Shown in pieces: positions 10,001 to 17,836 of a stretch of DNA of 64,000 nt. The notes beneath the pieces are model-generated. The model did not search any database, was not told the origin of the DNA, and worked only from the letters and a program-made list of their open reading frames with translations. A program made the translations under genes and the position numbers. Source of the stretch: Methanobrevibacter woesei (GTDB taxonomy: Archaea; Methanobacteriota; Methanobacteria; Methanobacteriales; Methanobacteriaceae); assembly GCF_003111605.1 (NCBI RefSeq), contig NZ_MZGU01000006.1:62001-126000 (forward strand), in the 5' to 3' direction. The number at the start of each line of letters is the position of its first letter. The stretch's first letter is position 1.

Positions 10001-10020
10001 ATGTTAGAGAAAGCTAACAT
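10001..10020 (+). promoter_or_regulatory. perfect 7-bp inverted repeat before the MIP18-family gene
   Basis: ATGTTAG and CTAACAT separated by 6 nt form a perfect inverted repeat 36 bp before the ATG at 10056. A TATA-like ATTATAAATTT lies at about 9976-9986, so the repeat falls close to the expected transcription start. It could be a repressor operator or a short leader hairpin. Confidence 0.4.
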
Positions 10021-10055
10021 AAAATAAACCTATATAAAATTCTAGGAGACAATTT

Positions 10056-10340
10056 ATGTCAGAAGATTTAGTTAGTGATGTTAGAGATGCTATTTCTGTA
10101 ATTAATGATCCACATATGGGAGTAAGTATTGTAGAAATGGGCATTGTACAAGATATTAGTGTAAATAACTCTGAAGCTAAAATTACTCTTAAACCAACAA
10201 ATCCTGGTTGTATGAGTATTGCTCGCGTTGCAGCTGATACAAAAATTATGGCTGAAAAAGTTGAAGGTATTGAAAAAGCTGAAATTATTGTTGAAGGGCA
10301 TGCAATGGCAGATTCAATAAATGAAATGATTAATAAATAA
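10056..10340 (+). CDS. MIP18/DUF59-family iron-sulfur cluster assembly protein
   Basis: 94-aa single-domain protein of the MIP18/PaaD/SufT family, which helps insert or transfer Fe-S clusters. It has the typical DVRDAISVINDPHMGVSIVEMG start, a central beta sheet, and the conserved cysteine in NPGCMSIA (about residue 51) that the family uses for cluster or target interaction. It is preceded by GGAGA 9 nt before the ATG. Methanogens need heavy Fe-S traffic, consistent with a housekeeping role; the client proteins are unknown. Confidence 0.85.
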   Translation: MSEDLVSDVRDAISVINDPHMGVSIVEMGIVQDISVNNSEAKITLKPTNPGCMSIARVAADTKIMAEKVEGIEKAEIIVEGHAMADSINEMINK

Positions 10341-10373
10341 TCATTCAAAAAAAGTTGTAATTACCCCCAATAA

Positions 10374-10391
10374 CCGAAAGAGTTATATATA
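10374..10391 (+). promoter_or_regulatory. BRE/TATA promoter for tRNA-Ile
   Basis: CCGAAAGAG (BRE-like) followed by TTATATATAG is a near-consensus methanogen promoter. Transcription would start around 10412, leaving a leader of about 30 nt before the tRNA that RNase P would remove. Confidence 0.7.
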
Positions 10392-10443
10392 GGTAATTAC
10401 AAACTATTAATTACTGTGTTATGCAGTAACGTATTTTTCATAT

Positions 10444-10518
10444 AGGCTAGTGGCACAGCTTGGTTAGCGCGCTCGGCTGATAACCGGGAGGTCATGGGTT
10501 CGAATCCCATCTAGCCTA
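10444..10518 (+). tRNA. tRNA-Ile (GAU)
   Basis: Cloverleaf is complete: acceptor AGGCTAG/CTAGCCT (10444-10450 with 10511-10517), anticodon stem CTCGG/CCGGG around the loop CTGATAA, T stem ATGGG/CCCAT with loop TTCGAAT, and discriminator A at 10518. The anticodon GAT reads isoleucine AUC/AUU codons. No intron is present and the CCA end is not encoded. Confidence 0.95.
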
Positions 10519-10670
10519 CTACTTTTAATTATTTAACTATTTTTAAAGATTTTTTTCAATAACATAACTATTTTATCGGCTTTTTTAAGATTATTTTAAA
10601 TTCAAAACATTTAATAATCAGATACTCAAAAAATAAGATTGATGTACAAAATATAGGAGTGTTGTTGAAA

Positions 10671-11174
10671 ATGTGGGAACCCCTAAATGAGAAATTTAAA
10701 AAATATCCTGCAAGAATGAGAGTTGCACAAAAGATGATTGAACTTGGATTAAGTCTTAAAGATGACGGGAAAATCTATTGTGGTAACTTAAAAATAAGTG
10801 ATAATGCACTAGCTAATGCAGCAGATGTTGACAGAAGAGTTATTAAAGCAACAACTGAAGTTATAGAAAATGATCCAGATTTATCAAATATATTTAAAAA
10901 TATTATTCCAGCTGGTACTTTACTTAAAAATATAGCTAAAAATCTCAACTTAGGAGTAATAGAAATTGAAGTAACTTCTGAAAACGAAGGAATTTTAGCT
11001 GCTGTAACAGAATTAATTTCAGAAAAAAAGGTTAATATTAGACAGGCCTATGCAGATGATATTGAAACAAAAGAATTTCCTCTTTTAACAATAATTACTG
11101 AAAATCCTGTCCCAAGTGACATAATTAAAGAGTTTTTATCTATAAAAGGAGTTAATAGAGTTTCAATTTATTGA
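10671..11174 (+). CDS. amino-acid metabolism regulator with C-terminal ACT domain
   Basis: 167-aa protein with a helical DNA-binding-like N-terminal part (about residues 1-85, [25 protein letters not shown] resembles a helix-turn-helix) and an ACT domain at the C-terminus (about 95-167, [22 protein letters not shown]), the usual small-molecule sensor fold. It belongs to the archaeal family annotated as regulator of amino-acid metabolism. An SD (GGAG, 10656-10659) fits either ATG 10671 or TTG 10665. The 3' end overlaps convergent hypC by 7 bp. Confidence 0.72.
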   Translation: MWEPLNEKFKKYPARMRVAQKMIELGLSLKDDGKIYCGNLKISDNALANAADVDRRVIKATTEVIENDPDLSNIFKNIIPAGTLLKNIAKNLNLGVIEIEVTSENEGILAAVTELISEKKVNIRQAYADDIETKEFPLLTIITENPVPSDIIKEFLSIKGVNRVSIY

Positions 11175-11440
11175 AAATCTTCCATCCTTGCCTTTTCCAT
11201 TTCTTTATCTTCTTCTTCAAGAACATCTAAAAGTTCTTCCCATGCTTCTAAAGATTCTTTAGCAGCTTCTTCAGTTAATTTTTCAATTGCATATCCTGCA
11301 TGAATAAGAACATAATCCCCAATTTCCACATCAGGTAAAAGACTTATTTTAGCTTCTTGTCTAACTCCACCAAAATCAGCAAATAAGCTTCCTTCTTCTT
11401 TATTAATTTCTACAACTTTTGCAGGTGCTGCTATACACAT
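11168..11440 (-). CDS. hypC: hydrogenase maturation factor HypC
   Basis: Chaperone carrying the Fe(CN)2CO unit to the large subunit of [NiFe] hydrogenases, with HypD. 90 aa, starts MCIAAPAKV, giving the essential cysteine directly after the initiator Met; the OB-like body ([29 protein letters not shown]) is typical. The C-terminus is unusually acidic and helical ([19 protein letters not shown]). It stands alone here, not beside hypD or hypE, and converges on the ACT regulator. Confidence 0.93.
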   Translation of the reverse strand: MCIAAPAKVVEINKEEGSLFADFGGVRQEAKISLLPDVEIGDYVLIHAGYAIEKLTEEAAKESLEAWEELLDVLEEEDKEMEKARMEDFQ

Positions 11441-11541
11441 AATTAATTACCTCTCTTAAAACTAATTTATAAAAAAATATATTTAATTCGTATAAGAATA
11501 TACTATTAAATATATATAAAACTATCTATACAGGTGTAAAA

Positions 11542-12843
11542 ATGGATAATATAATTATTGGATCAGGTCCTTCTGGAAGATTAGCTGCCCTTCAGCTTGG
11601 AAAATTAGGACAAAAGGTTAAATTAATTGAAAAAAAGCATATTGCAGGTACTTGTTTAAATGAAGGATGTATGGTCATATGTGCTTTAACAGACGTTACT
11701 AAATTTATTGAAACAAATAACAGATTTAATAAAAGAGGATTCATCAAAAGTCAACTTGATGTTTCCTATGATAAGATTGTTGAGAAAATCAAAGAAACAC
11801 AAACAATGCTCAGGTCCATAAACCAGGAAGAATGTGAAGCTGCAGGAAACGAACTTATTTATGGTGAAGCGAAAATCGAAAATGAAGAAGTCATTGTAAA
11901 TAATGAATCTTTTACCTATGATAATCTTTTAATAGCTACTGGAGCCCGCCCATTTATTCCAGATATTGAAGGTAATGAATACGGATTAACAAGTTCTGAT
12001 ATATTGAATTTAGATGACATTCCAAAACAGCTAAACATTATTGGTGGTGGAGTCATAGCTATTGAAGTTGCAAATATTTTCTCTAAACTAGGCAGTGAAG
12101 TTAACCTATTTGCAAGAAGTACCGTTCTAAAAGATATAAAAGATGAAGATGCTACCAGCTATATTTTAAAACATTTAATTCCTGAAATCAACATACATGA
12201 ACATGTTAATGTGGATAAATTAACTAAAAACAAACTTGTTCTTGAATCTGGTGAAGAATTTGAAGGAAAATCTCTTTTTGCAACTGGAAGAATACCAAAT
12301 TCTGAAATAGCTGAAGGAATTGTAGAACTTAACCCAAATAAAACAATAAAAGTTAATGAAAGAATGCAAACTAATGTGGATAATATATATGCTGCAGGTG
12401 ATGTAACTGGAGGAATTCAACTAACACCAATAGCTAGAATGGAAGGCATTTGTGCTGCAAGAAATATGGCAAACTATCCAAATAAAATAAGTTACAACTC
12501 AGTTCCTCAAACATTAAACCTTAACACAGAAGTGAGCTTTGTTGAAAATGAAAAAATAGATGAAAACCATGAAATTGTAGACATTGGATTTCCTGGAATT
12601 GCAGGTCCTGGAAACTTCTGGACTATAATGGATGGTGAAACAGGTTTTACAAAAGTATCCTTTGATGCAGACGACAATAAAATAAAAAGAATAACTTCAA
12701 TATCACCATCTTCAGTTAGTGATGTTGCCTACTTATCATATATCATGAGAGAGGATTATGATTTAAATGATTATGATGATTTTATTGAAATACACCCATC
12801 AACTGATACAAACTATAAAATCATTAAAAATATGTGGTTATAA
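11542..12843 (+). CDS. dihydrolipoamide dehydrogenase-like flavoprotein disulfide oxidoreductase
   Basis: 433-aa member of the class I pyridine-nucleotide disulfide oxidoreductases. FAD motif GSGPSG at 7-12, redox-active pair Cys38/Cys43 in GTCLNEGC, a NAD(P)-binding GGGVIAIEVA around 167, and the second FAD motif AAGDVTGG around 290. The C-terminal dimer domain is present, but the usual HxHPTxxE dyad reads EIHPSTDTN: one His-Pro is kept and the catalytic Glu position is not. No 2-oxoacid dehydrogenase genes are nearby, so lipoamide is unlikely to be the substrate; a low-molecular thiol or metal role is possible. Confidence 0.82.
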   Translation: MDNIIIGSGPSGRLAALQLGKLGQKVKLIEKKHIAGTCLNEGCMVICALTDVTKFIETNNRFNKRGFIKSQLDVSYDKIVEKIKETQTMLRSINQEECEAAGNELIYGEAKIENEEVIVNNESFTYDNLLIATGARPFIPDIEGNEYGLTSSDILNLDDIPKQLNIIGGGVIAIEVANIFSKLGSEVNLFARSTVLKDIKDEDATSYILKHLIPEINIHEHVNVDKLTKNKLVLESGEEFEGKSLFATGRIPNSEIAEGIVELNPNKTIKVNERMQTNVDNIYAAGDVTGGIQLTPIARMEGICAARNMANYPNKISYNSVPQTLNLNTEVSFVENEKIDENHEIVDIGFPGIAGPGNFWTIMDGETGFTKVSFDADDNKIKRITSISPSSVSDVAYLSYIMREDYDLNDYDDFIEIHPSTDTNYKIIKNMWL

Positions 12844-12861
12844 ATAAAAAAAAGAAAGTTT

Positions 12862-12879
12862 TGTGGTTTAAATCCCACA
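12862..12879. terminator. short hairpin between convergent genes
   Basis: TGTGG/CCACA arms (12862-12866 and 12875-12879) sit between the convergent ends of the flavoprotein gene and the MurG-like gene, with A-rich and T-rich flanks. The stem is only 5 bp, so this is weak support for a bidirectional terminator. Confidence 0.3.
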
Positions 12880-12883
12880 TTAT

Positions 12884-13936
12884 CTATTTTTTAACAGCTT
12901 CTAAAATTTTATCTGCTAAAATTTCTTTAGAATGAACTAAATTAGAAGAATACTTTTTAGAAGCTTCTTTTAAACTGTCTAAATTATTTAAAGCTTCCAT
13001 GATTTTTTCATTGGATTCATCTAGCTCTGATTCTATTACTGCTCCTTCAAAGATTCCTGCCATATTATGGTATCTTCCCCATTTTACACGAGTAAGTGCA
13101 ACAGTCGGAAGTTCACATGCTACAGACTCTTCAACCATCAATCCATCATCAGTTAACACGGCTAAATCAAGAAAGGCATACAAATCTTTTAACCAGTCCA
13201 CATAACCTAAATAAATAATATCATTATGTAATCCATCTAAATAATCCTCTTTTAAAGGAAGACCTATTAAAAGAAGGTTATATTCACCATTAGCATATTC
13301 TGCAAATTTATTAGCAGCATCAATTATTCCTTTAAATATAGAAGATCCTGATGAAAAAAGAATAGTTTTCTTATTTTCATCAAAAAGAGGTTCCTCTTTT
13401 AATTTTCTAAAAGCAACATCAGCATTCCCCTCATTTACATCAGCATTAATTGGGAAATAAGTTTTTTGAATATTATCTGGAAGAACCTCTTGCCTAAATA
13501 AGCTAGTTTCAGGTAATGCAAAACATGGATTAAACTTAGAACAGACTTTAGAATCAAGAGGAGTGCATATAACAGATGCTGCAGGAGTGTTTGATAATTT
13601 TGCACCAACAGAACCTACAATAGCTCCCCCACCAATAACTCCTACAATAAAGTCAACATCTAATTTCTTAATTAACCTTCTAACTTTAAATGTCGCAGTT
13701 AACATTTTAAAAGCGGCTTTCATAGCACTAAGTTTAGTTGCTGCATGACCTCCAGCTTGAGGAATTTTAATCTTATGCCAAGTATACCCTTTTTTCTTAA
13801 ATAAAACACCAGGAGAGTTTTCATCAAGAGCTAATTCACATTGAACTCCACGTTCTTCCAATGCCCTAATAACATTCAGTGTAACAACTGCATCTCCACC
13901 TAAACCTCGTCCAGCCATTAATATTAATGCTTTCAT
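12884..13936 (-). CDS. MurG-like GT-B glycosyltransferase, probable pseudomurein synthesis
   Basis: 350-aa two-domain glycosyltransferase related to bacterial MurG. The N-terminal half has MAGRGLGGDAVVTLNVIRAL (MurG-like donor loop) and GVIGGGAIVGSVGAKLSNTPA; the C-terminal half has LFSSGSSIFKGI and a donor-binding VLTDDGLMVEESVACELPTVAL segment. MurG adds GlcNAc to lipid I; in Methanobacteriales a homologue is proposed to act in pseudomurein assembly. It follows the MraY-like gene by 29 bp, which strongly supports this. Start ATG 13936 follows GGAGGG; an in-frame ATG at 13948 lies inside that SD. Confidence 0.8.
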   Translation of the reverse strand: MKALILMAGRGLGGDAVVTLNVIRALEERGVQCELALDENSPGVLFKKKGYTWHKIKIPQAGGHAATKLSAMKAAFKMLTATFKVRRLIKKLDVDFIVGVIGGGAIVGSVGAKLSNTPAASVICTPLDSKVCSKFNPCFALPETSLFRQEVLPDNIQKTYFPINADVNEGNADVAFRKLKEEPLFDENKKTILFSSGSSIFKGIIDAANKFAEYANGEYNLLLIGLPLKEDYLDGLHNDIIYLGYVDWLKDLYAFLDLAVLTDDGLMVEESVACELPTVALTRVKWGRYHNMAGIFEGAVIESELDESNEKIMEALNNLDSLKEASKKYSSNLVHSKEILADKILEAVKK

Positions 13937-13965
13937 AATACCCTCCATTAGCAGATTTATTAAAT

Positions 13966-14931
13966 TTAATTCATTCTCCTTAAATCTACACGTTTATTTT
14001 TTCTTAAACCAACATTTTCATGTGTTGCATATGGATTATATAATAATCTTCTAAATCCTAATTGTATTAATATATCATTATCTATTATAGGTTGCTCATT
14101 TTTTAAGATGATTCTTCTAATCAAATCACCAAGACCCCCACCAGTTAAAACATCCATAAAATAATCCCCAAATGTTGGATTTGGAATATTTAATTTCTGT
14201 CTAAGGAATATTCTTAAGGTACTTCTTCTTACAAATGCAGTAAGACAAACAGTTATAATAAAGAATAATATTAACCACCAGAAACCACCAATTAAATAAA
14301 AAGCAATTCCTAAAGCTACAGCAAAGGAATGGTTACCTACTTCACCAAGCATTATTTTTCCTGAGAAATCTAAAGGACAATATCCTAAACAGGTAACCAA
14401 TATAAGTAATGGTGTGTAAATAGCAGGTAATTCTTCAATTGGAGCTGTACCCACAATTAACATAGCAATTACAGTTAATATTGACATTATAATAGTAACC
14501 ATACAACAAGATCCTGGTTGCATATCTGAAATGTTAATCGGTTGAACAAGTAATGCTATAAAAATAGCTGCCCATCCTAAATCCATATATAAACCAGTAA
14601 TCATAACCGCAAGAATTCCAATACCCCTAGAAAGTTGACCCCACTCAATACCAATAAAAGGAATCTCTTTTCTTCCAAGAATATCATCAATTAAAGCAAA
14701 AATACCTATTATTAAAACAAGATTATTATAAGCAGGTAGCATCAAAAAGATTAAAATTAAAAATGGAACTAATCCAACTGCACGAGGAATTCCCCCACGA
14801 ACATTAGGGAATAAGTTACCTAAATATCCTCTTTTACCTAAAAATCTAAATACAATGTCTAATGCCATTGTACCCACGACTGATAAAATAAAAATTATAA
14901 TAAAAGCCGTAATTGTTGATTCATACATCAT
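13966..14931 (-). CDS. MraY-like phospho-sugar transferase (glycosyltransferase family 4), probable pseudomurein synthesis
   Basis: 321-aa polytopic membrane protein of the MraY/WecA superfamily, which transfers a phospho-sugar (or phospho-sugar-peptide) to a polyprenyl phosphate. About nine hydrophobic segments are visible. Superfamily motifs are ALIDDILGRK (DDxxG, about residue 81) and KIMLGEVGNHSFAVALG (about 189-206). With the MurG-like gene downstream it forms the lipid-linked precursor step proposed for the pseudomurein wall. The basic C-terminal tail (about 265-321) is cytoplasmic by charge. Confidence 0.8.
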   Translation of the reverse strand: MMYESTITAFIIIFILSVVGTMALDIVFRFLGKRGYLGNLFPNVRGGIPRAVGLVPFLILIFLMLPAYNNLVLIIGIFALIDDILGRKEIPFIGIEWGQLSRGIGILAVMITGLYMDLGWAAIFIALLVQPINISDMQPGSCCMVTIIMSILTVIAMLIVGTAPIEELPAIYTPLLILVTCLGYCPLDFSGKIMLGEVGNHSFAVALGIAFYLIGGFWWLILFFIITVCLTAFVRRSTLRIFLRQKLNIPNPTFGDYFMDVLTGGGLGDLIRRIILKNEQPIIDNDILIQLGFRRLLYNPYATHENVGLRKNKRVDLRRMN

Positions 14932-15015
14932 AATAATCCCTATTTAAAAAGTGTTTAAAAAATAATTAATTTTTTATCTTAGTTATAAGTTATACTTGTT
15001 TATATTATTTATATC

Positions 15016-16077
15016 TTAAGATAAAGGATAACGTAGAATAGCTGCAAGACCACCTAAACTTTTAAGTTGCTCTCCACCTTCATGTTGTGAGCTTATAACG
15101 ATTACTTCGCCTTTCATATTCTCTACAATTTCCATATGGTTTATCATATCCTTAGTTGGAACAACAGTATCAAGAATTAATAATTTTTCAACAGCACCCA
15201 TATTTATAGCATCAATAACCTCTTTTTCACCATAAACAGCCATTGAAGAGTTCTTAGCTATTTCTGTTAGTAAATCGTTTACAGCCCTTATCTCTAAGGA
15301 AATTCTGTTTTCAACAGTGAGTTTTTCAACAGTCCCCTTTTTAAGAACTTCCTGAATACCTACCCTTCCTCCAGAACCAGTACTTTCAAGAATAGCCTTT
15401 TTAGCTAAATCACTATGTTTATCTTTGAGAAATTCAAAGAAATCATTTTTAACAAAACCTGGACCTGCAATAATAATATTCTGGAGGTTTTCAAATTTGG
15501 AAATGGAATCAACAACCTGCTCATAAAAGAATTGAACTTTTTTATTTCTATTTTTATCAATAATTCTTTTTCCAGAAATACCTCCATGTATAGGACCATA
15601 ATATTCAAGTCCATATTGCCTCATTAACCCGATAGTTGCAACATCATCTTCTAAAACAATGATAATAGCACTTAACTTTTTGGAAGACTCCATAGCTTGT
15701 TTAACCCTATTTACTGCATATTTAGACCATTTTTCCTTTTTGATAACTAAAGGAGTGTTTAATTTTACTTCCAAAGTATGATGAGAACCTAAAGGAATTA
15801 GATCTTCAGGACCTCTTGTAATTACACCAGTCAACCTTAATTTTCCTGTAAAAATATGAAAACTAATACTTTCAACATCAATTCCTAAGAAAAATGTTTT
15901 TTTAACTCCCCTGTCACTCCTTAATTTGTCTCCAGCAGTATCCTGAATACGGCGTGTTGTTTTAGATGATACATTATCTCCAACTTCAACAATATGAGAT
16001 AAATGCCATAAATCATCTAATATTTCTGGAACTACTTCCATAATCCCATCTTTTGTATCTTGTTTTACGATTTTCAT
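15016..16077 (-). CDS. pelA: pelota, mRNA surveillance/ribosome rescue factor
   Basis: eRF1-related factor that, with aEF1A and ABCE1, dissociates stalled ribosomes. 353 aa, three domains: Sm-like N-terminal (MKIVKQDTKDGIMEVVPE start, about 1-130), central domain with QFFYEQVVDSISKFEN-type helix and IIAGPGFVKNDF (about 131-260), and a C-terminal domain ending ILRYPLS. There is no GGQ motif, as expected for pelota versus eRF1. Divergent from tyrA with a 69-bp shared promoter region. Confidence 0.95.
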   Translation of the reverse strand: MKIVKQDTKDGIMEVVPEILDDLWHLSHIVEVGDNVSSKTTRRIQDTAGDKLRSDRGVKKTFFLGIDVESISFHIFTGKLRLTGVITRGPEDLIPLGSHHTLEVKLNTPLVIKKEKWSKYAVNRVKQAMESSKKLSAIIIVLEDDVATIGLMRQYGLEYYGPIHGGISGKRIIDKNRNKKVQFFYEQVVDSISKFENLQNIIIAGPGFVKNDFFEFLKDKHSDLAKKAILESTGSGGRVGIQEVLKKGTVEKLTVENRISLEIRAVNDLLTEIAKNSSMAVYGEKEVIDAINMGAVEKLLILDTVVPTKDMINHMEIVENMKGEVIVISSQHEGGEQLKSLGGLAAILRYPLS

Positions 16078-16146
16078 ACTTTCACAATTTATTTCCTTTT
16101 AATTATTTATATATAATACTTAATTTTAAAATAATTACTGATTAAA

Positions 16147-17439
16147 ATGAATATTGGAATAATTGGTGGAAGTGATGGATTAGGAAAAACCTTAATTTAT
16201 CATTTAAAAGATGAATTTAATGTTGCATTTAGTGGAAGAGATCATAATAAAGGTATGAAAGTAGCTAATGAAACTAACACTACCTATTATCAATCTAACA
16301 CTGAACTAGCTAGTGATAGTGATATAGTTATTGTATCTGTCCCTATTCATTATACAAATGATGTAATAAGAGAAGTAGCTCCTTATATGAAAGAAGGTTC
16401 CCTTATGCTTGATGTCACTTCAGTTAAGGAAATTCCAAGTGAAACTATGCGTGAAGCACTTGGCGATGATATTGAATACATTCCAACACACCCAATATTT
16501 GGGCCAAGAACAACCGAATTAGATAATCAAGTAATTGTTTTAACTCCAGATAAAAAAGGTAAATGGTATCCTAAAGTCTTCAATTACTTAAAAAATAAAA
16601 ATATGAGAGTAATTGAAACTACAGCTAAAAATCATGATTATATGATGAGCATAGTTCAAGTTTTGACTCATTTTTCCTTTATTTCAACAGCTTCAGCAAT
16701 GGAAAAGCTAAAAATAGATATCCATGAAACTGAAGATTACGAAAGTCCAATATACAATTTAATGATTGATGTAATTGCAAGGATAGCTGCTCAAAATCCA
16801 TTTTTAACTTATTACATCCAATCCATGAATAACAATGGAGAAAAAATTAGAAATGCTTTTGCAGATGCAGTAATTGAACTTAGAGATGCAGTTAACTCAA
16901 ATAGTGAAGAAACATTTGTTGAAATAGTTAACAGAGCAACTAAAAACTTAGGAGATATTCAGGGAGCTTTAGGAAGAAGTGATAAAGCGATTAATTCCTT
17001 AAGTCATGAAATAACTCTCCTCCATGAATTAAAAGGCCATGAAGTTGGCTTAAAACACATATATTCTGGAAAAATACACACTGGAATACTGAAAAGTGTT
17101 GATAAAGACTGGGTAATTTTAGATAACAAAAAACAATTAAGAACTGCAAATGTAGAGATTTTATCTCCTGAAGAACTTTACCAATGGAAAGTAGATAACT
17201 ACGAACATAAAATCGAATCCATTAGCTGTTCCTTTAAAGACATTGTGAATAAGGAAGTTATTGAAAAAACAATAGCTAATATTGACAATGTGATTTCTGT
17301 AGAGCTTGTTGATGTTTATAATGGACCTCAAATAGAAAAGGAACATATCAGTTTAACTTTTAAAGTTGAAGCATTAAATAAAGAAGCTATTGATGAAGTT
17401 AAATCCTTATTAACCGGATTTGGTGGAATCATACGCTAA
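16147..17439 (+). CDS. tyrA: prephenate dehydrogenase (TyrA)
   Basis: Makes 4-hydroxyphenylpyruvate from prephenate for tyrosine synthesis. 430 aa: NAD(P)-binding Rossmann start MNIGIIGGSDGLGKTL, then VIVSVPIHYTNDVI and the substrate-binding THPIFGPRTTE (about residues 118-128), an all-helical middle domain, and a C-terminal regulatory extension (about 290-430) whose last third resembles an ACT-type fold (IANIDNVISVELVDVYNGPQ). The extension makes it longer than the core enzyme (about 280 aa) and suggests tyrosine feedback. Confidence 0.9.
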   Translation: MNIGIIGGSDGLGKTLIYHLKDEFNVAFSGRDHNKGMKVANETNTTYYQSNTELASDSDIVIVSVPIHYTNDVIREVAPYMKEGSLMLDVTSVKEIPSETMREALGDDIEYIPTHPIFGPRTTELDNQVIVLTPDKKGKWYPKVFNYLKNKNMRVIETTAKNHDYMMSIVQVLTHFSFISTASAMEKLKIDIHETEDYESPIYNLMIDVIARIAAQNPFLTYYIQSMNNNGEKIRNAFADAVIELRDAVNSNSEETFVEIVNRATKNLGDIQGALGRSDKAINSLSHEITLLHELKGHEVGLKHIYSGKIHTGILKSVDKDWVILDNKKQLRTANVEILSPEELYQWKVDNYEHKIESISCSFKDIVNKEVIEKTIANIDNVISVELVDVYNGPQIEKEHISLTFKVEALNKEAIDEVKSLLTGFGGIIR

Positions 17440-17689
17440 TTAATTTTTAATATTTTTTCTTTTTTAATAAAATCATATCCTTAATTTTTATCTAAAACTT
17501 GTTTTAATAAATACGAATAAATCTAAAAATTAAAACTTATTAAAATCAACTACTTTTTAATATAATTAACATAAATTAATTATATAAAATAAATATCGAA
17601 GTTTTAATATAAAAATAAATAAAATACATAAATATAGCTATTTGTAATCAAAATAAACTTTTTAAAATTAAAATAACAAAAATTAAGAA

Positions 17690-17709
17690 AACCGAAAAGT
17701 ATATATATT
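17690..17709 (+). promoter_or_regulatory. BRE/TATA promoter of cdc48
   Basis: AACCGAAAAGTATATATATT contains a BRE (ACCGAAAAG) followed by a TATA box (TATATATA), one of the strongest archaeal promoters in the window. The start site is expected near 17733, inside the left arm of the following inverted repeat, leaving a leader of about 100 nt. Confidence 0.75.
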
Positions 17710-17730
17710 AGAAATGAACTATATTAAAGT

Positions 17731-17760
17731 AACTCATAGTAACTTTAAGTGTTATGAGTT
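17731..17760 (+). promoter_or_regulatory. perfect 8-bp inverted repeat at the cdc48 transcription start
   Basis: AACTCATA and TATGAGTT are separated by 14 nt and begin about where transcription should start. A dyad in this position could be an operator for a repressor that blocks RNA polymerase recruitment (as with archaeal heat-shock regulators such as Phr/HSR1), or a leader hairpin. The sequence itself does not match a consensus I know. Confidence 0.5.
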
Positions 17761-17836
17761 AAATTCACAATTACAAAAATAGCATTTTATGAATTATAAA
17801 TGTTATTGTTATCAATTTAAAGGAGATTTGATTAAA

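Larger units (their letters stand above)
17440..17836 (+). other. 397-bp intergenic region with the cdc48 promoter and leader
   Basis: No convincing ORF. The first 250 bp are featureless AT-rich DNA. The last 150 bp contain the cdc48 promoter (17690-17709), a perfect inverted repeat (17731-17760), and the Shine-Dalgarno AAAGGAGA (17819-17826). An in-frame ORF extends upstream from 17837 to 17789 but encodes a cysteine/tyrosine-rich tail unlike the family and overlaps the leader. Confidence 0.5.
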
